The translations under genes were made by a program, and so were the position numbers. Below, piece by piece: positions 1 through 7,420 of a DNA stretch of 64,000 bases. A model generated the notes under the pieces. The model was not told the DNA's origin, did not search any database, and saw only the letters and a list, made by a program, of their open reading frames with translations. How positions within the stretch are numbered: the stretch's first letter is position 1; every line of letters begins with the position of its first letter. Source of the stretch: Collinsella sp. UBA6357 (GTDB taxonomy: Bacteria > Actinomycetota > Coriobacteriia > Coriobacteriales > Coriobacteriaceae); contig DJRP01000010.1 in assembly GCA_002437815.1 (NCBI GenBank), positions 1 through 64,000 of the forward strand. Reading direction: 5' to 3'.

Positions 1-63
1 GGCAACCCTCCCAAGGCTCCCGACCCGCCCCGACTGGTCGTGAAAGCCCCGAAAGAGGGTTAA
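1..63 (+). CDS. Possible 3' end of an upstream gene (partial)
   Basis: A frame open from base 1 ends at a TAA at 61-63 and gives a short proline- and lysine-rich tail ending in KAPKEG. It may be the C-terminus of a gene lying left of the window. No family is recognisable and other frames are also open over so short a stretch, so this is only a possibility. Confidence 0.2.
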   Translation, partial: GNPPKAPDPPRLVVKAPKEG

Positions 64-182
64 ACCGCTGCAAGTTAGAACATCTGTTCGTGTTAATCCT
101 AGAGTGGGAATAGAATTTTACATTTAAAGGGGAAGATATCGAAGAAATATTATTTCTTACCCTGTTAAACGACTGATTTGGA

Positions 183-213
183 ATACTGCCTCCAATTCGA
201 TTGGGGGCAGTAT
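183..213 (+). promoter_or_regulatory. 14-bp stem-loop covering the ribosome site and start codon of the DUF4143 ATPase
   Basis: The arms 183-196 and 200-213 pair along all 14 positions, with one G-T wobble, around a three-base TCG loop. The right arm contains the only Shine-Dalgarno-like run (GGGGG, 203-207) and the first two bases of the ATG at 212. In the mRNA it would hide the ribosome site; in DNA it could be a dyad operator. A weak -10-like TAGAAT lies at 111-116. Confidence 0.6.
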
Positions 214-1459
214 GCGTTTGTTCAAGCGGGAGTTGTATCTCAAGAAGATCAGGGGCTTCTATCACGATGACGGGATGATAAAGGTGATAACCGGCATCCG
301 TCGCTGCGGCAAGTCCTGTCTCATGCATACGATCGAGAGCGAGCTGAGGCAGTCGGGGGTGCCCGATTCGAATATCGCCTACTTCGACCTTGACCGATAT
401 GGCTTCCGTTCAATTAACGCGCCCGAGCAACTCGAGGCGCTTATCGAGCCTTTGCTCGAAGCCAAGGGGATGAAATACCTCTTTATCGATGAGGTACAGA
501 ACGTCAGCGGTTTCGAGGAAGTCGTCAATGAGTTCCGCTCCGAGGGAGGGTTCTCCATCTTCATAACGGGCTCGAACTCGTATCTCCTCTCGGGAGAGCT
601 CGCGACGAAGCTTACGGGACACTACATCGAGTTCGAAATTCACACGCTCGATTTTCGTGAGTACTGCGACATGAAACGATTCTTGAGCCAAGACGTGAGC
701 CCCAACCTTGCGCTTGAACTTGACAACTATATCCTCGAGGGCGGCTTTCCGAAGGCGCTCGACTATCCAGATCTAGCGGACAAGAGGGCATATACCCGCT
801 CCGTCGTTGAGGAGATATTCCAGAAGGATATCAAGCGTCGCGTGAAGATCAGGAACGTCTCGCTCTTCAATTTGGTTCGCGACTACGTTATCAACAACTT
901 TGGCTCCACGACATCGCTGGCCAATATCCTCTCCGACCTTGAGGAGAAGCAAGGCGCGAGGCTTAAGCGCGAGACACTCAATCGCTACCTTCAAGTGCTC
1001 GAGGACGCTAAACTCATCAGCAAGTGCACCCGTTTCGACGTGAAGTCGAGGAAATCGCTCACTGGCGAACAGAAGTATTACCTTGCTGACCTGAGCCTTT
1101 ATTTTGCGCTCAACACCGACAACCGCATCAACTACGGTCCCGTCCTCGAGAACATCGTTTATCGCTATGCCAGGGGCCTCGGCTACAAGGTGAGCGTCGG
1201 CAGCATAGGAAAGCTCGAGTGCGACTTCATCATGCGCGGGCGAGATATGGGCTACTCTTACATCCAGGTCGCGATGACGATCATGGCGAGCGAGAAGACT
1301 GAGGACCGTGAATACCGGCCGCTTGAGCAAATCCGCGACAACTACCCGAAGTTTGTCCTCACCCGTGCGGATCCGATACAGAGACGCAGCGGCATCATCC
1401 ATGAAAACGTGCCTGAGCTGATCGCGGACGGCCTCGACTTTGGCGCGAGGGCTTCGTGA
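212..1459 (+). CDS. ATP-binding protein, AAA_14 plus DUF4143 type
   Basis: This 415-residue protein has an N-terminal P-loop, GIRRCGKS at about residues 28-35, and a Walker B-like LFIDEVQN. This is the AAA_14 domain. The C-terminal DUF4143 domain has a PD-(D/E)XK-like pattern with LECDF followed by YIQVAM near residues 335-350. The family is common in anaerobes and its cellular role is not established. It stands alone, with a pseudogene downstream. The ATG at 212 is preferred because family members begin close to a RELYLKKI-like stretch. That start sits inside a stem-loop, so translation may be controlled. It belongs to a different ATPase family from the pair at 10916 and 19131. Confidence 0.85.
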   Translation: MRLFKRELYLKKIRGFYHDDGMIKVITGIRRCGKSCLMHTIESELRQSGVPDSNIAYFDLDRYGFRSINAPEQLEALIEPLLEAKGMKYLFIDEVQNVSGFEEVVNEFRSEGGFSIFITGSNSYLLSGELATKLTGHYIEFEIHTLDFREYCDMKRFLSQDVSPNLALELDNYILEGGFPKALDYPDLADKRAYTRSVVEEIFQKDIKRRVKIRNVSLFNLVRDYVINNFGSTTSLANILSDLEEKQGARLKRETLNRYLQVLEDAKLISKCTRFDVKSRKSLTGEQKYYLADLSLYFALNTDNRINYGPVLENIVYRYARGLGYKVSVGSIGKLECDFIMRGRDMGYSYIQVAMTIMASEKTEDREYRPLEQIRDNYPKFVLTRADPIQRRSGIIHENVPELIADGLDFGARAS

Positions 1460-1583
1460 GTATCGAATGAGGACCGCTGGCGCGTGAAAAAACACTAGGT
1501 TGTCAGCTCATATTAATACGACGAGCTTTTGACCAGCTGTTCTTGTTATCGAGTGGAAGTAAGCGAACGTGTGTTTGTTTATA

Positions 1584-1592
1584 TGATATAAT
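1584..1592 (+). promoter_or_regulatory. Extended -10 promoter for the GyrI-like pseudogene
   Basis: The sequence TGATATAAT gives a perfect TATAAT at 1587-1592 with the upstream TG of an extended -10 element. No convincing -35 is visible. It lies about 60 bases before the ATG at 1653. The rest of 1460-1652 shows no gene. Confidence 0.45.
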
Positions 1593-1652
1593 GCCTGTTG
1601 CTTAATATGGACTGATTTTGGTAAGAAACCCGAGCGTGGAGAGACGGTTGTG

Positions 1653-2061
1653 ATGGCGTGCGATTTTAAGAAGGAGCTCAGGGTGCTCTACAGGCCGTCG
1701 GGGAAGCCGGACGACGGGCGCGACAAAGGCGACTTCAACTTCAGCTCCTGTATCCGGCTGCCCGATTTCGTTATCCCCTGACGAGTTCGCATGGGCTGTT
1801 GGGGAGGCCACCGCCAAGAAGAAGCTGGATTTCTCGGCGGTTGAGCTGCTGAGGATTGGTGAGGGCCTTTGCGTTCGGTGCATGCGTACCGATTCTTACG
1901 ATAGCGAGCCAGCAATTATTGGTGCTATGCACGCATTTGCAGCCGAGCGGGGCTATGTACCCAATTTCACCGAAACCCAGCTGAATCACGAAGTCTATCT
2001 TTCCAATCCGCGCAAGTGCGCGTCGGAGAAGCTCAAGACCATGGTTCGCCATTCGATTTAG
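1653..2061 (+). pseudogene. GyrI-like small-molecule-binding domain protein, broken
   Basis: The first frame starts MACDFKKELRVLYRPSGKP, as GyrI-like domain proteins do, but jumps straight to a segment ending CIRLPDFVIP and stops at 1779-1781. The family continues in the next frame from base 1780 with DEFAWAVGEATAKKKLDF and ends at 2059-2061 in a typical tail, SEKLKTMVRHSI. Two lesions are therefore visible: an internal deletion of roughly 65 codons just after residue 22, and a one-base insertion or two-base deletion near 1778. Intact members bind small hydrophobic ligands. This copy cannot make a full protein, although its promoter and terminator remain. Confidence 0.75.
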
Positions 2062-2107
2062 TCGACTGGGTAGGCATGGCGGTACTCCGAGCATCGAAAC
2101 GAGAGCT

Positions 2108-2138
2108 GGGGCGCTTCTTCGGGAGTGCCCCATTTTTT
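2108..2138 (+). terminator. Rho-independent terminator of the GyrI-like pseudogene
   Basis: A 10-bp stem (2108-2117 with 2122-2131, two G-T pairs) closes a UUCG tetraloop and is followed by ATTTTTT at 2132-2138. This is a textbook terminator, 47 bases after the pseudogene stop. Confidence 0.85.
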
Positions 2139-2185
2139 GGCTATCGACAAACCCAGTTGAGCCTGGCTGGTGCCATGCGCCAAAG

Positions 2186-2263
2186 CCGACCATGCCCACC
2201 CGTTGCCTCGCGGAAGGAAAGCCCAGGATAGGGCTCGAAAGGTGTACGAGTGGGCATGGTCGG
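2186..2263. repeat. 14-bp perfect inverted repeat in the 2139-2345 intergenic stretch
   Basis: CCGACCATGCCCAC at 2186-2199 is exactly complementary to GTGGGCATGGTCGG at 2250-2263, with 50 bases between. It lies upstream of the small membrane protein and could fold as a leader RNA. No riboswitch class was recognised. No gene is seen here. Confidence 0.5.
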
Positions 2264-2345
2264 TTATGCCCGTGCTGCGGATGTAACGACCTGTGGGCGG
2301 ATGGGTAGGCTTCCCGTAACGATGCCCAGCTGATGGGAGGCCAAC

Positions 2346-2570
2346 ATGAACGAGGTCCTCGGCATGTCCACTGTTGCTCTGGCGCTCATTTTGGCGTTCT
2401 ATCTGGCGCTCCTGACGGCGTATGTCCTTGCGATTCGCTTTCTCGTGGACGTTATGGCCACGAAGGGCTACGAGATGAAGAGGCGCTGGGTCTTCTATTT
2501 CATCGGTTTCTTTGCGACGTCGGTGGTCCTCGGGCTTATTGCGTGCGCTGTTCCTGACAGGTCTGCATAG
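2346..2570 (+). CDS. Small hypothetical membrane protein
   Basis: This 74-residue protein is predicted to cross the membrane twice: about residues 6-32, rich in A, L and V, and about 48-67 after a basic loop containing MKRRW. The Shine-Dalgarno GGGAGG at 2335-2340 stands five bases before the ATG, which supports it as a real gene. No family was recognised. The next gene on the same strand is the TraX-like protein, but a large palindrome lies between them, so they are probably not one transcript. An overlapping frame starting at 2333 is a shadow. Confidence 0.6.
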   Translation: MNEVLGMSTVALALILAFYLALLTAYVLAIRFLVDVMATKGYEMKRRWVFYFIGFFATSVVLGLIACAVPDRSA

Positions 2571-2635
2571 GCGCGCTCGCCGACCCGTCGGGCCTGTCGA
2601 GCAGAGGCGTTGCGGAGGCCTTTAGCGGCCGAGAA

Positions 2636-2672
2636 AGCCGTGGAACAGGGGACAGTCCCCTGTTCCACGGCT
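2636..2672. repeat. Intergenic palindrome copy 1 (37 bp, perfect)
   Basis: Two 18-base arms are exactly complementary around base 2654, with the core GGAACAGGGGAC and GTCCCCTGTTCC. It is the longest and most perfect member of the repeat family in this window and lies between the small membrane gene and the TraX-like gene. Confidence 0.85.
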
Positions 2673-2784
2673 CGAGGCTCTCTTACAAAACTGAAAGAAG
2701 CATGTAAGGCGAATCGATGGCTCCCCGTTTTGGCGCCAAGTAGTATTTGGCGCGTACTGGAGGAAATGAGAAGGAAGGTCAGGT

Positions 2785-3642
2785 ATGGGAGATCATCGCA
2801 TGGAGCCACGGCATCGTCATGTGCAGAAGACCCGTGGGCAAGGTGCATGTCGATTGCGCATACCGAGGGCCAGCCTCGATGGATTCGAGCTGAAGCTTAT
2901 CGCCATGGTGTTCATGTTTTTCGACCATGTCCGGTCGTACGTCGCGTACGACGTGCTGCCGGAGTGGACGTCCCTGATCCCTCGTTTCGTCGCACCGCTC
3001 TTTGTCTTCTTTCTGGTCGAGGGGTTCTATCATACGCACGACCGTCGAGCGTATGCCCTGCGGCTCTACGCGGCCGCCGTCATCATGACGGTCGGGAATA
3101 TGGCGATTAACATCGTTTTCCATAACGTCGATCCCCTCACGGGCGAGATCACGCTGTATTCGATGATTCAGGGAAATGACATCTTCCTGACGCTCGCCCT
3201 GTTCCTGAGCATCATGATCCTCGTCGATCGAGTCCGTCATTCTCTGGGTGGCCCGGTGGCCCGGATTTTCGCGGCTGCCGGCGCTGTCGTGCTGAGTGGG
3301 CTCTCTCTGCTGTGCGAGGGTGGTCTCTACTTGCTTCCGGTGTTGGGCTGCTTCTATTTTCTGAGGGAGCATCGCGTCCGGGCATGTGCCGGGGTGGCGG
3401 TTTGGTGCGCGATGCTGTTTGCCCATGCGTGCCTGAGTGCGCTGTCGGGTTCGACGGGCATTTCGCTTGCGAGCACCCTATGCTTCGATAACGAATGGAT
3501 GATGGTGGCCGTCACCCCCTTTGTTCTTTGCTACAACGGGAAGCGCGGTTGCGACACGCGGGCGGCCAGGAGCCTTTTCTATTGGTTCTACCCCATCCAT
3601 CTCTGGGTTTTGATGGCTGCCTCTCATCTTCTGACGCAGTAG
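2785..3642 (+). CDS. TraX-like integral membrane protein
   Basis: A 285-residue polytopic membrane protein matching the TraX family by memory, with KLIAMVFMFFDHV after a short basic N-terminus, then PLFVFFLVEGFYHT, and a closing FYWFYPIHLWVL. TraX of the F plasmid N-acetylates pilin, but chromosomal homologues are widespread and their substrates are unknown. The ATG at 2785 follows AAGGAAGGTCAGG; a second ATG 15 bases later is possible. No pilus or conjugation genes are adjacent. A palindrome of the window's repeat family lies just beyond the stop, where the gene converges on the ferredoxin gene. Confidence 0.8.
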   Translation: MGDHRMEPRHRHVQKTRGQGACRLRIPRASLDGFELKLIAMVFMFFDHVRSYVAYDVLPEWTSLIPRFVAPLFVFFLVEGFYHTHDRRAYALRLYAAAVIMTVGNMAINIVFHNVDPLTGEITLYSMIQGNDIFLTLALFLSIMILVDRVRHSLGGPVARIFAAAGAVVLSGLSLLCEGGLYLLPVLGCFYFLREHRVRACAGVAVWCAMLFAHACLSALSGSTGISLASTLCFDNEWMMVAVTPFVLCYNGKRGCDTRAARSLFYWFYPIHLWVLMAASHLLTQ

Positions 3643-3740
3643 TATGATTCTTCGTACCTGCGGGCCGGGTTCATCACATGACAAAAGCTTATGGAATCGG
3701 TCGAAATAAGCAGATGATTGGTTTGCCGACGCTCGCGTGG

Positions 3741-3767
3741 TGGGACAGGGGACCGCTCCCTGTCCCA
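3741..3767. repeat. Intergenic palindrome copy 2 (GGGACAGGG variant)
   Basis: The arms TGGGACAGGG and CCCTGTCCCA enclose a short centre. This is a sequence variant of the palindrome family, sitting between the convergent TraX-like and ferredoxin genes, where it could act as a two-way terminator. Confidence 0.7.
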
Positions 3768-3775
3768 TTCTGTAT

Positions 3776-4630
3776 CTAACGCAACGCTTTCGTGGGACAG
3801 ACCTTCGTGCACTCGTAGCAGAGGATGCATTCCGTCCCGTTGTTTCGCTTGCGGGATTCCCTGTTGACCTCCACATCCATGGGGCAGACCCGCAGGCACG
3901 TTCTGCAATGGACACACCTGCTCTCGTCGCAGTGGACGCGCAGCAGGGAGAAATAACTCATCGGCTTGAGGAAGACCGTGATGGGGCACAGATACTTACA
4001 GAACGCGCGGTTGTCCCTGAAGAAGAAGGCCAGCGCGATGCCTGCGATGTAGTAGAGCGCGTTTCCGGCGAGGAAGAGCCAGAACATGACCTGCTCCAAA
4101 TTCGCCACCTTCATCAGGAGGAGGCCGGATACCAGCGCCAAGGACAGCGCGAACATCGCGTAGCGGAGCACGCCCAACTTTGTCCTCCGTGGCTTCTGAG
4201 GCCGCTTGTAGGGCAGAAGGTCCAGCACCATCGCCGTCCAGCAGGCGTACCCGCACCAGCCGCGACCGAACAGGAGTGGGCCGAACAGCTTCGCCACGGC
4301 ATAGTGGATGGTGGCCGCCTCGAAAACGCCGAGGGACAGGTAGTACCAAAAGCCCTCGATCTGCATGTTCTCGCGGCAGAACACGCCGAGATACAGCAGC
4401 ATGTAGCTGCCGACCGCCAGCTGCACAAAATGCCGTGCGTATCGTTTGCCGGCGGTGAACAGTGCCGTCCCCAACGCGAGACAGGTGCCTATGTAGCTGA
4501 AGTTCAACAGGTAGAACAGGTTGCCCTTTGCAAGCCACAGCGCGATCGCCACAGCCTCGAACAGCAAAAACAAAAAGAGCGAAACGAGGTATTTCGAAAA
4601 ATCGCCGCTTTTCCTTGCTGTCTCGCTCAT
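3776..4630 (-). CDS. 4Fe-4S ferredoxin-type membrane protein, NapH/polyferredoxin-like
   Basis: This 284-residue protein has several hydrophobic segments, then two C-terminal 4Fe-4S motifs, CVHCRTCLRVCP and CILCYECTKVCP. Between the helices are GRGWCGYACW and CKYLCP, typical of the NapH/YccM-type membrane ferredoxins that pass electrons between quinones and cytoplasmic or periplasmic partners. No Nap, Rnf or reductase genes are adjacent, so the partner is unknown. The ATG at 4630 follows AAGGAGAAC. Palindromes lie both in its upstream region and beyond its stop. Confidence 0.85.
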   Translation of the reverse strand: MSETARKSGDFSKYLVSLFLFLLFEAVAIALWLAKGNLFYLLNFSYIGTCLALGTALFTAGKRYARHFVQLAVGSYMLLYLGVFCRENMQIEGFWYYLSLGVFEAATIHYAVAKLFGPLLFGRGWCGYACWTAMVLDLLPYKRPQKPRRTKLGVLRYAMFALSLALVSGLLLMKVANLEQVMFWLFLAGNALYYIAGIALAFFFRDNRAFCKYLCPITVFLKPMSYFSLLRVHCDESRCVHCRTCLRVCPMDVEVNRESRKRNNGTECILCYECTKVCPTKALR

Positions 4631-4652
4631 CTGTTGTTCTCCTTGCGAACGC

Positions 4653-4679
4653 TGGAACAGGGGGCTGCCCCCTGTTCCA
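4653..4679. repeat. Intergenic palindrome copy 3 (27 bp, perfect)
   Basis: TGGAACAGGGGGC and GCCCCCTGTTCCA are exactly complementary around base 4666. It lies 22 bases upstream of the ferredoxin gene start and downstream of the sirtuin operon. Confidence 0.8.
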
Positions 4680-4683
4680 CGCT

Positions 4684-4707
4684 CATGGTAGCCACCTGGC
4701 TACCATG
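4684..4707. repeat. Second palindrome type next to copy 3
   Basis: CATGGTAGCCA and TGGCTACCATG pair perfectly around CC at 4695-4696. It is unrelated in sequence to the GAACAGGGG family but only four bases away from it. Its role is unknown; a DNA-binding site or RNA hairpin are both possible. Confidence 0.6.
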
Positions 4708-4774
4708 GTAAACCCATATCCGAATGAGCGACGGTAACCGCGCACCTTGCCGGCGCACAAGCCTCGGCGCGGGA

Positions 4775-5635
4775 TTACGGATGTAACAGAGGACAGCCCC
4801 CTGTTCCAGCGGTGAGAAGCTCGGCCAGGTCGGCCTTGATCGCCGTGGCCTTCTCGCCCAGCTGCAGGGGCGCGGAGGCATTCGCGATGTTGACGCTCAG
4901 GAGGTGCACGCGCGGCAGCCTCGCCGTTATGCTCCAGAAAGGGAGCGTGATGATGCCGGGGGTCATCTCGCCCACGCCGAGCTCGAGGAGAAGAAGCCGC
5001 CCGTCGCGGTGGGCCTTCATGAACCTTTCGTAGCGCCCGACGCCTTCGCGCCAGGCCTCGCCCTCGAGGAATGTGTCGTCGCGCACCCACGGCACGAGTT
5101 GCCAGCCGCAGTGTGGACAGCGCGGGACATCCTCGCTGCGCACCTCGAATCCGCGCATTCCCGCGAGCATGCGCTCGACGTACGGGGTCGCGTCGAAGAG
5201 CTCGTCGCAGCATGGCTGCTTGCACTGCAGATAGCCAAAGCTGCCCTGGTAGTTGCAGATGCGCTCGGCGGGGAAGGCCTTCTCGACCTGGGTGTCCACG
5301 TTGGTGCTCAGGACGAAGAAATCCTTCTCGTCAAGCAGCGCGCGCAGGTCGAGGTAGGGCTGCGTCGCCGGTTCGCGCAGCATGAAGTCGATGTATCGGG
5401 CGTAGTAGGCCCACTGCTGCTCCAGGCTGGGATACAAGTGATAGAAGCCGTCGAAGAGGCTCTTGAAACCAAAGCTCTCCAGCCAGTCGCTCATCCCGGC
5501 GCGCACGAGGCCGTCGCGATTGTAGTGGTTGAACCCCGCTGCGCTCGACATGCCCGAGCCGATTCCCACGAGCACGGCATCGGCTTCGTCGATCAGAGCA
5601 CGGAGCCTGCGGGCATCTTGTTCTAGGGCCTGCAC
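4775..5635 (-). CDS. SIR2-family (sirtuin) protein, class M-like, third gene of operon
   Basis: The GTG at 5635 is chosen because GAGGAGGT lies six bases before it; an in-frame ATG at 5692 would run deep into the previous gene. The 286-residue product keeps the NAD-binding GIGSGMSSAAG (about 24-34), TNVD (about 111-114) and zinc cysteines (C138, C142/143, C173, C176). The catalytic histidine of ordinary sirtuins is replaced by glutamine in NYQG (Q130). A similar swap is known in SirTM, which ADP-ribosylates a lipoyl carrier. Macrodomain, GcvH-like and lipoate ligase partners are absent here. The last residues (AGTGGCPLLHP) are read from a palindrome copy, so the original stop may be lost. The start overlaps the upstream gene by 13 bases. 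Confidence 0.75.
   Translation of the reverse strand: MQALEQDARRLRALIDEADAVLVGIGSGMSSAAGFNHYNRDGLVRAGMSDWLESFGFKSLFDGFYHLYPSLEQQWAYYARYIDFMLREPATQPYLDLRALLDEKDFFVLSTNVDTQVEKAFPAERICNYQGSFGYLQCKQPCCDELFDATPYVERMLAGMRGFEVRSEDVPRCPHCGWQLVPWVRDDTFLEGEAWREGVGRYERFMKAHRDGRLLLLELGVGEMTPGIITLPFWSITARLPRVHLLSVNIANASAPLQLGEKATAIKADLAELLTAGTGGCPLLHP
4782..4808. repeat. Intergenic palindrome copy 4 (degenerate), inside the 3' end of the sirtuin gene
   Basis: TGTAACAGAGGAC and GCCCCCTGTTCCA form an imperfect member of the palindrome family. The sirtuin reading frame continues through it and stops just beyond, so the repeat supplies that protein's last residues. Confidence 0.6.
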
Positions 5636-6321
5636 CGATCGACCTCCTCGAAGGTGGCGGCCATGTCGCCGTCTACGAGGATGCTCTCGCATGCGGCGTC
5701 GGGGGCTATGGCCTGGTTGTAGTTGAGGACGATGTAGGTTGCGTGCGGGCAGGCACCTGCGACCTGCACGAGCATGCGCTTGATGATGCCGTTGTAAAGC
5801 CCTACGCCCAGCTCCAGGACCACGACGTTGCCGTCTCGATGCGCCCGAACGAGTCGCTCGAGCTCCTCGAGCCGCGCCGTAATCTCGGTGTCGGGGTGGG
5901 CGAGCCGCCGCTCATCGATGGTTCCGCGTACGCTGCCTTCGGTCTCGAGTACGCGCTTCTCGTCAAAACCGCCGCGTATGAAGCGCCCGTCGATGTTGCA
6001 GGTGATGACGAACGTCTCGGCGTGGGACGTGAGGTCGCGGAGCGTTGCCATGAGCGGACTCGGCTCGTATTCAAGGTATTCCTTTTGGCGAAAACGCTCG
6101 GTCCACTCCGTGCGCACGCGCGCATCCGGTGCCGAGAGGCCCGCCAGGATACACGGCATGTCGTCACGCTCGGCGAGATCGCCATATGCCTCCCGGAAGT
6201 GGGCGTCGCCGCGGAAGATGTCGAGACCCTCGGCTATGTCGATCCCATTGCTCGCGCCTATGATGATGAGCTCCGCTTTGGCGATCGCCCGCCCGATTCG
6301 AGCCGCTTTCGATGCATCCAT
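5623..6321 (-). CDS. SIR2-family paralogue lacking zinc cysteines, second gene of operon
   Basis: This 232-residue protein aligns by motif order with the two flanking sirtuins: GASNGID (about 22-28), TCNID (about 107-111) and a C-terminal VVVLELGVG stretch. The catalytic position reads ETEG, with E128 where its neighbours have Q. The CxxC zinc pairs are missing and the protein is about 55 residues shorter. It is probably catalytically altered or a regulatory or ligand-binding partner, which is inference. It begins three bases after the preceding stop and its end overlaps the next gene's ribosome site, so the three are co-transcribed. Confidence 0.65.
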   Translation of the reverse strand: MDASKAARIGRAIAKAELIIIGASNGIDIAEGLDIFRGDAHFREAYGDLAERDDMPCILAGLSAPDARVRTEWTERFRQKEYLEYEPSPLMATLRDLTSHAETFVITCNIDGRFIRGGFDEKRVLETEGSVRGTIDERRLAHPDTEITARLEELERLVRAHRDGNVVVLELGVGLYNGIIKRMLVQVAGACPHATYIVLNYNQAIAPDAACESILVDGDMAATFEEVDRCRP

Positions 6322-6324
6322 GCT

Positions 6325-7290
6325 TTATCGCCCCATTTCGGCACGGACGTCGGAGAGGACGTCCGCGATGTCGGCGCGGATCGCGATGCCCCGGTTCTCG
6401 ATCGCGCGGGGCAAGAAACACGTCTTGTTGTTCACGGCTATGTAGCGTGCCTGCGGAAGCTGCGCCGTGAGCTCCCAGAACGGCTCCTGGATGAACGCTG
6501 GCGTGATCCGTCCCGCGCCCAGCTCAAGAAAGAGGATCCTCTTGGCCGCGTGCGCCTCGAGCCAGCGGGAGACCTTGGCGTACTGCTCCTCGTAGAACTC
6601 GCCCTGGAGAAAGTTGCCGTAACCGCGCACCCAGGGGAACGCCTCGCCGCCGCAATGCGGACAGCGCGGCACGAGTTCGCTTGGAACCTCGAGTCCGTCG
6701 CCCATGGCCTCGATCATACGCGCGACGGGGACCGTCGCGTCCCACACGTCGTCGGTGCAGCACCGCGCGCATTGGAAGAAGCGGTGGTCGCCCTGGATCT
6801 CGGCCACCTTGTCCCAGGGATAGAGCTTCACGAACTGCGTGTCCTGGTTGGTGGTGAGGACAAAAAAGTCCTTGTGCCTAAGAATCGCGTCGAGGTCGCG
6901 GTAAGGCTTGCGCAGGGGCGCGTTGAGCGTCGTGTCGAGGAACGTGGCCAGATAGCCCCAGCGCGACTCGGCGGTGGGCCAGCGGTAGAACGACCCCTCG
7001 AAGGCGCCCTTGAAACCATAGCGCTCGGCGAATTTGCCAAAGTGCTTGCGGTACGTCGCGTTGTCCTCGTAGTAGAAGTCGCCGCCTCCTGCGGCCGAGA
7101 GGCCCGAGGCTCCGCCGACAAGGACGCAATCAGCGCCTTCGACGGCACGGGCGAAGGCTTTGACCTGCTCTCGATATGCGGCGGGCTCGCGGTCGCTCAG
7201 TTCGTAGGGGGTGCCGCCGCCCCGATAGGCGGCTTGATGGGAAATCGACCGCTGGGTGAGCTCGATGACGAGCTGTTCGTATGAAGTCAC
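6325..7290 (-). CDS. SIR2-family (sirtuin) protein, class M-like, first gene of operon
   Basis: The GTG start at 7290 follows GAGGATCC. The 321-residue protein has a longer N-terminus than its paralogue, then GGASGLSAAGG (about 59-69), TTNQD (about 146-150), EIQG with glutamine 166 in place of the catalytic histidine, and zinc-type cysteines C174, C177, C210 and C213. The Q-for-H change points to the SirTM (ADP-ribosylating) branch rather than deacetylases. It leads an operon of three related genes, with a TetR gene divergently upstream that probably controls it. A target carrier protein is not encoded nearby. Confidence 0.75.
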   Translation of the reverse strand: MTSYEQLVIELTQRSISHQAAYRGGGTPYELSDREPAAYREQVKAFARAVEGADCVLVGGASGLSAAGGGDFYYEDNATYRKHFGKFAERYGFKGAFEGSFYRWPTAESRWGYLATFLDTTLNAPLRKPYRDLDAILRHKDFFVLTTNQDTQFVKLYPWDKVAEIQGDHRFFQCARCCTDDVWDATVPVARMIEAMGDGLEVPSELVPRCPHCGGEAFPWVRGYGNFLQGEFYEEQYAKVSRWLEAHAAKRILFLELGAGRITPAFIQEPFWELTAQLPQARYIAVNNKTCFLPRAIENRGIAIRADIADVLSDVRAEMGR

Positions 7291-7305
7291 GGATCCTCGC
7301 TTTCG

Positions 7306-7323
7306 ACTATACTCAACACGTGT
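7306..7323 (-). promoter_or_regulatory. Promoter -10 of the sirtuin operon with adjacent ACACGTGT palindrome
   Basis: On the minus strand TATAGT (7306-7311 of the plus strand) is a good -10 box about 16 bases before the GTG start. Four bases upstream is the palindrome ACACGTGT (7316-7323), in the divergent region shared with the TetR gene at 7421. It is a plausible operator. No clear -35 was found. Confidence 0.4.
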
Positions 7324-7420
7324 CTATTAACAGTGTCGCTGCCGACCGTTGCGGGCTCAATCGACAGATGCCGCCATATGTCGAGGAACGGACGGATACG
7401 GGAAACCGATAGGGGGATCG

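Noticed and set aside
2728..2753. Paired TTTTGGCGCC-like sites here and again at 63057-63096 as a shared operator
   Set aside because: The core is short and G+C rich, spacing differs (18 against about 30 bases), and the two downstream genes are unrelated. Chance is likely.
5743..7284. 513-codon open frame on the plus strand across the sirtuin operon
   Set aside because: The minus strand has three sirtuins with conserved motifs, good ribosome sites and operon spacing. The plus frame shows no domain.
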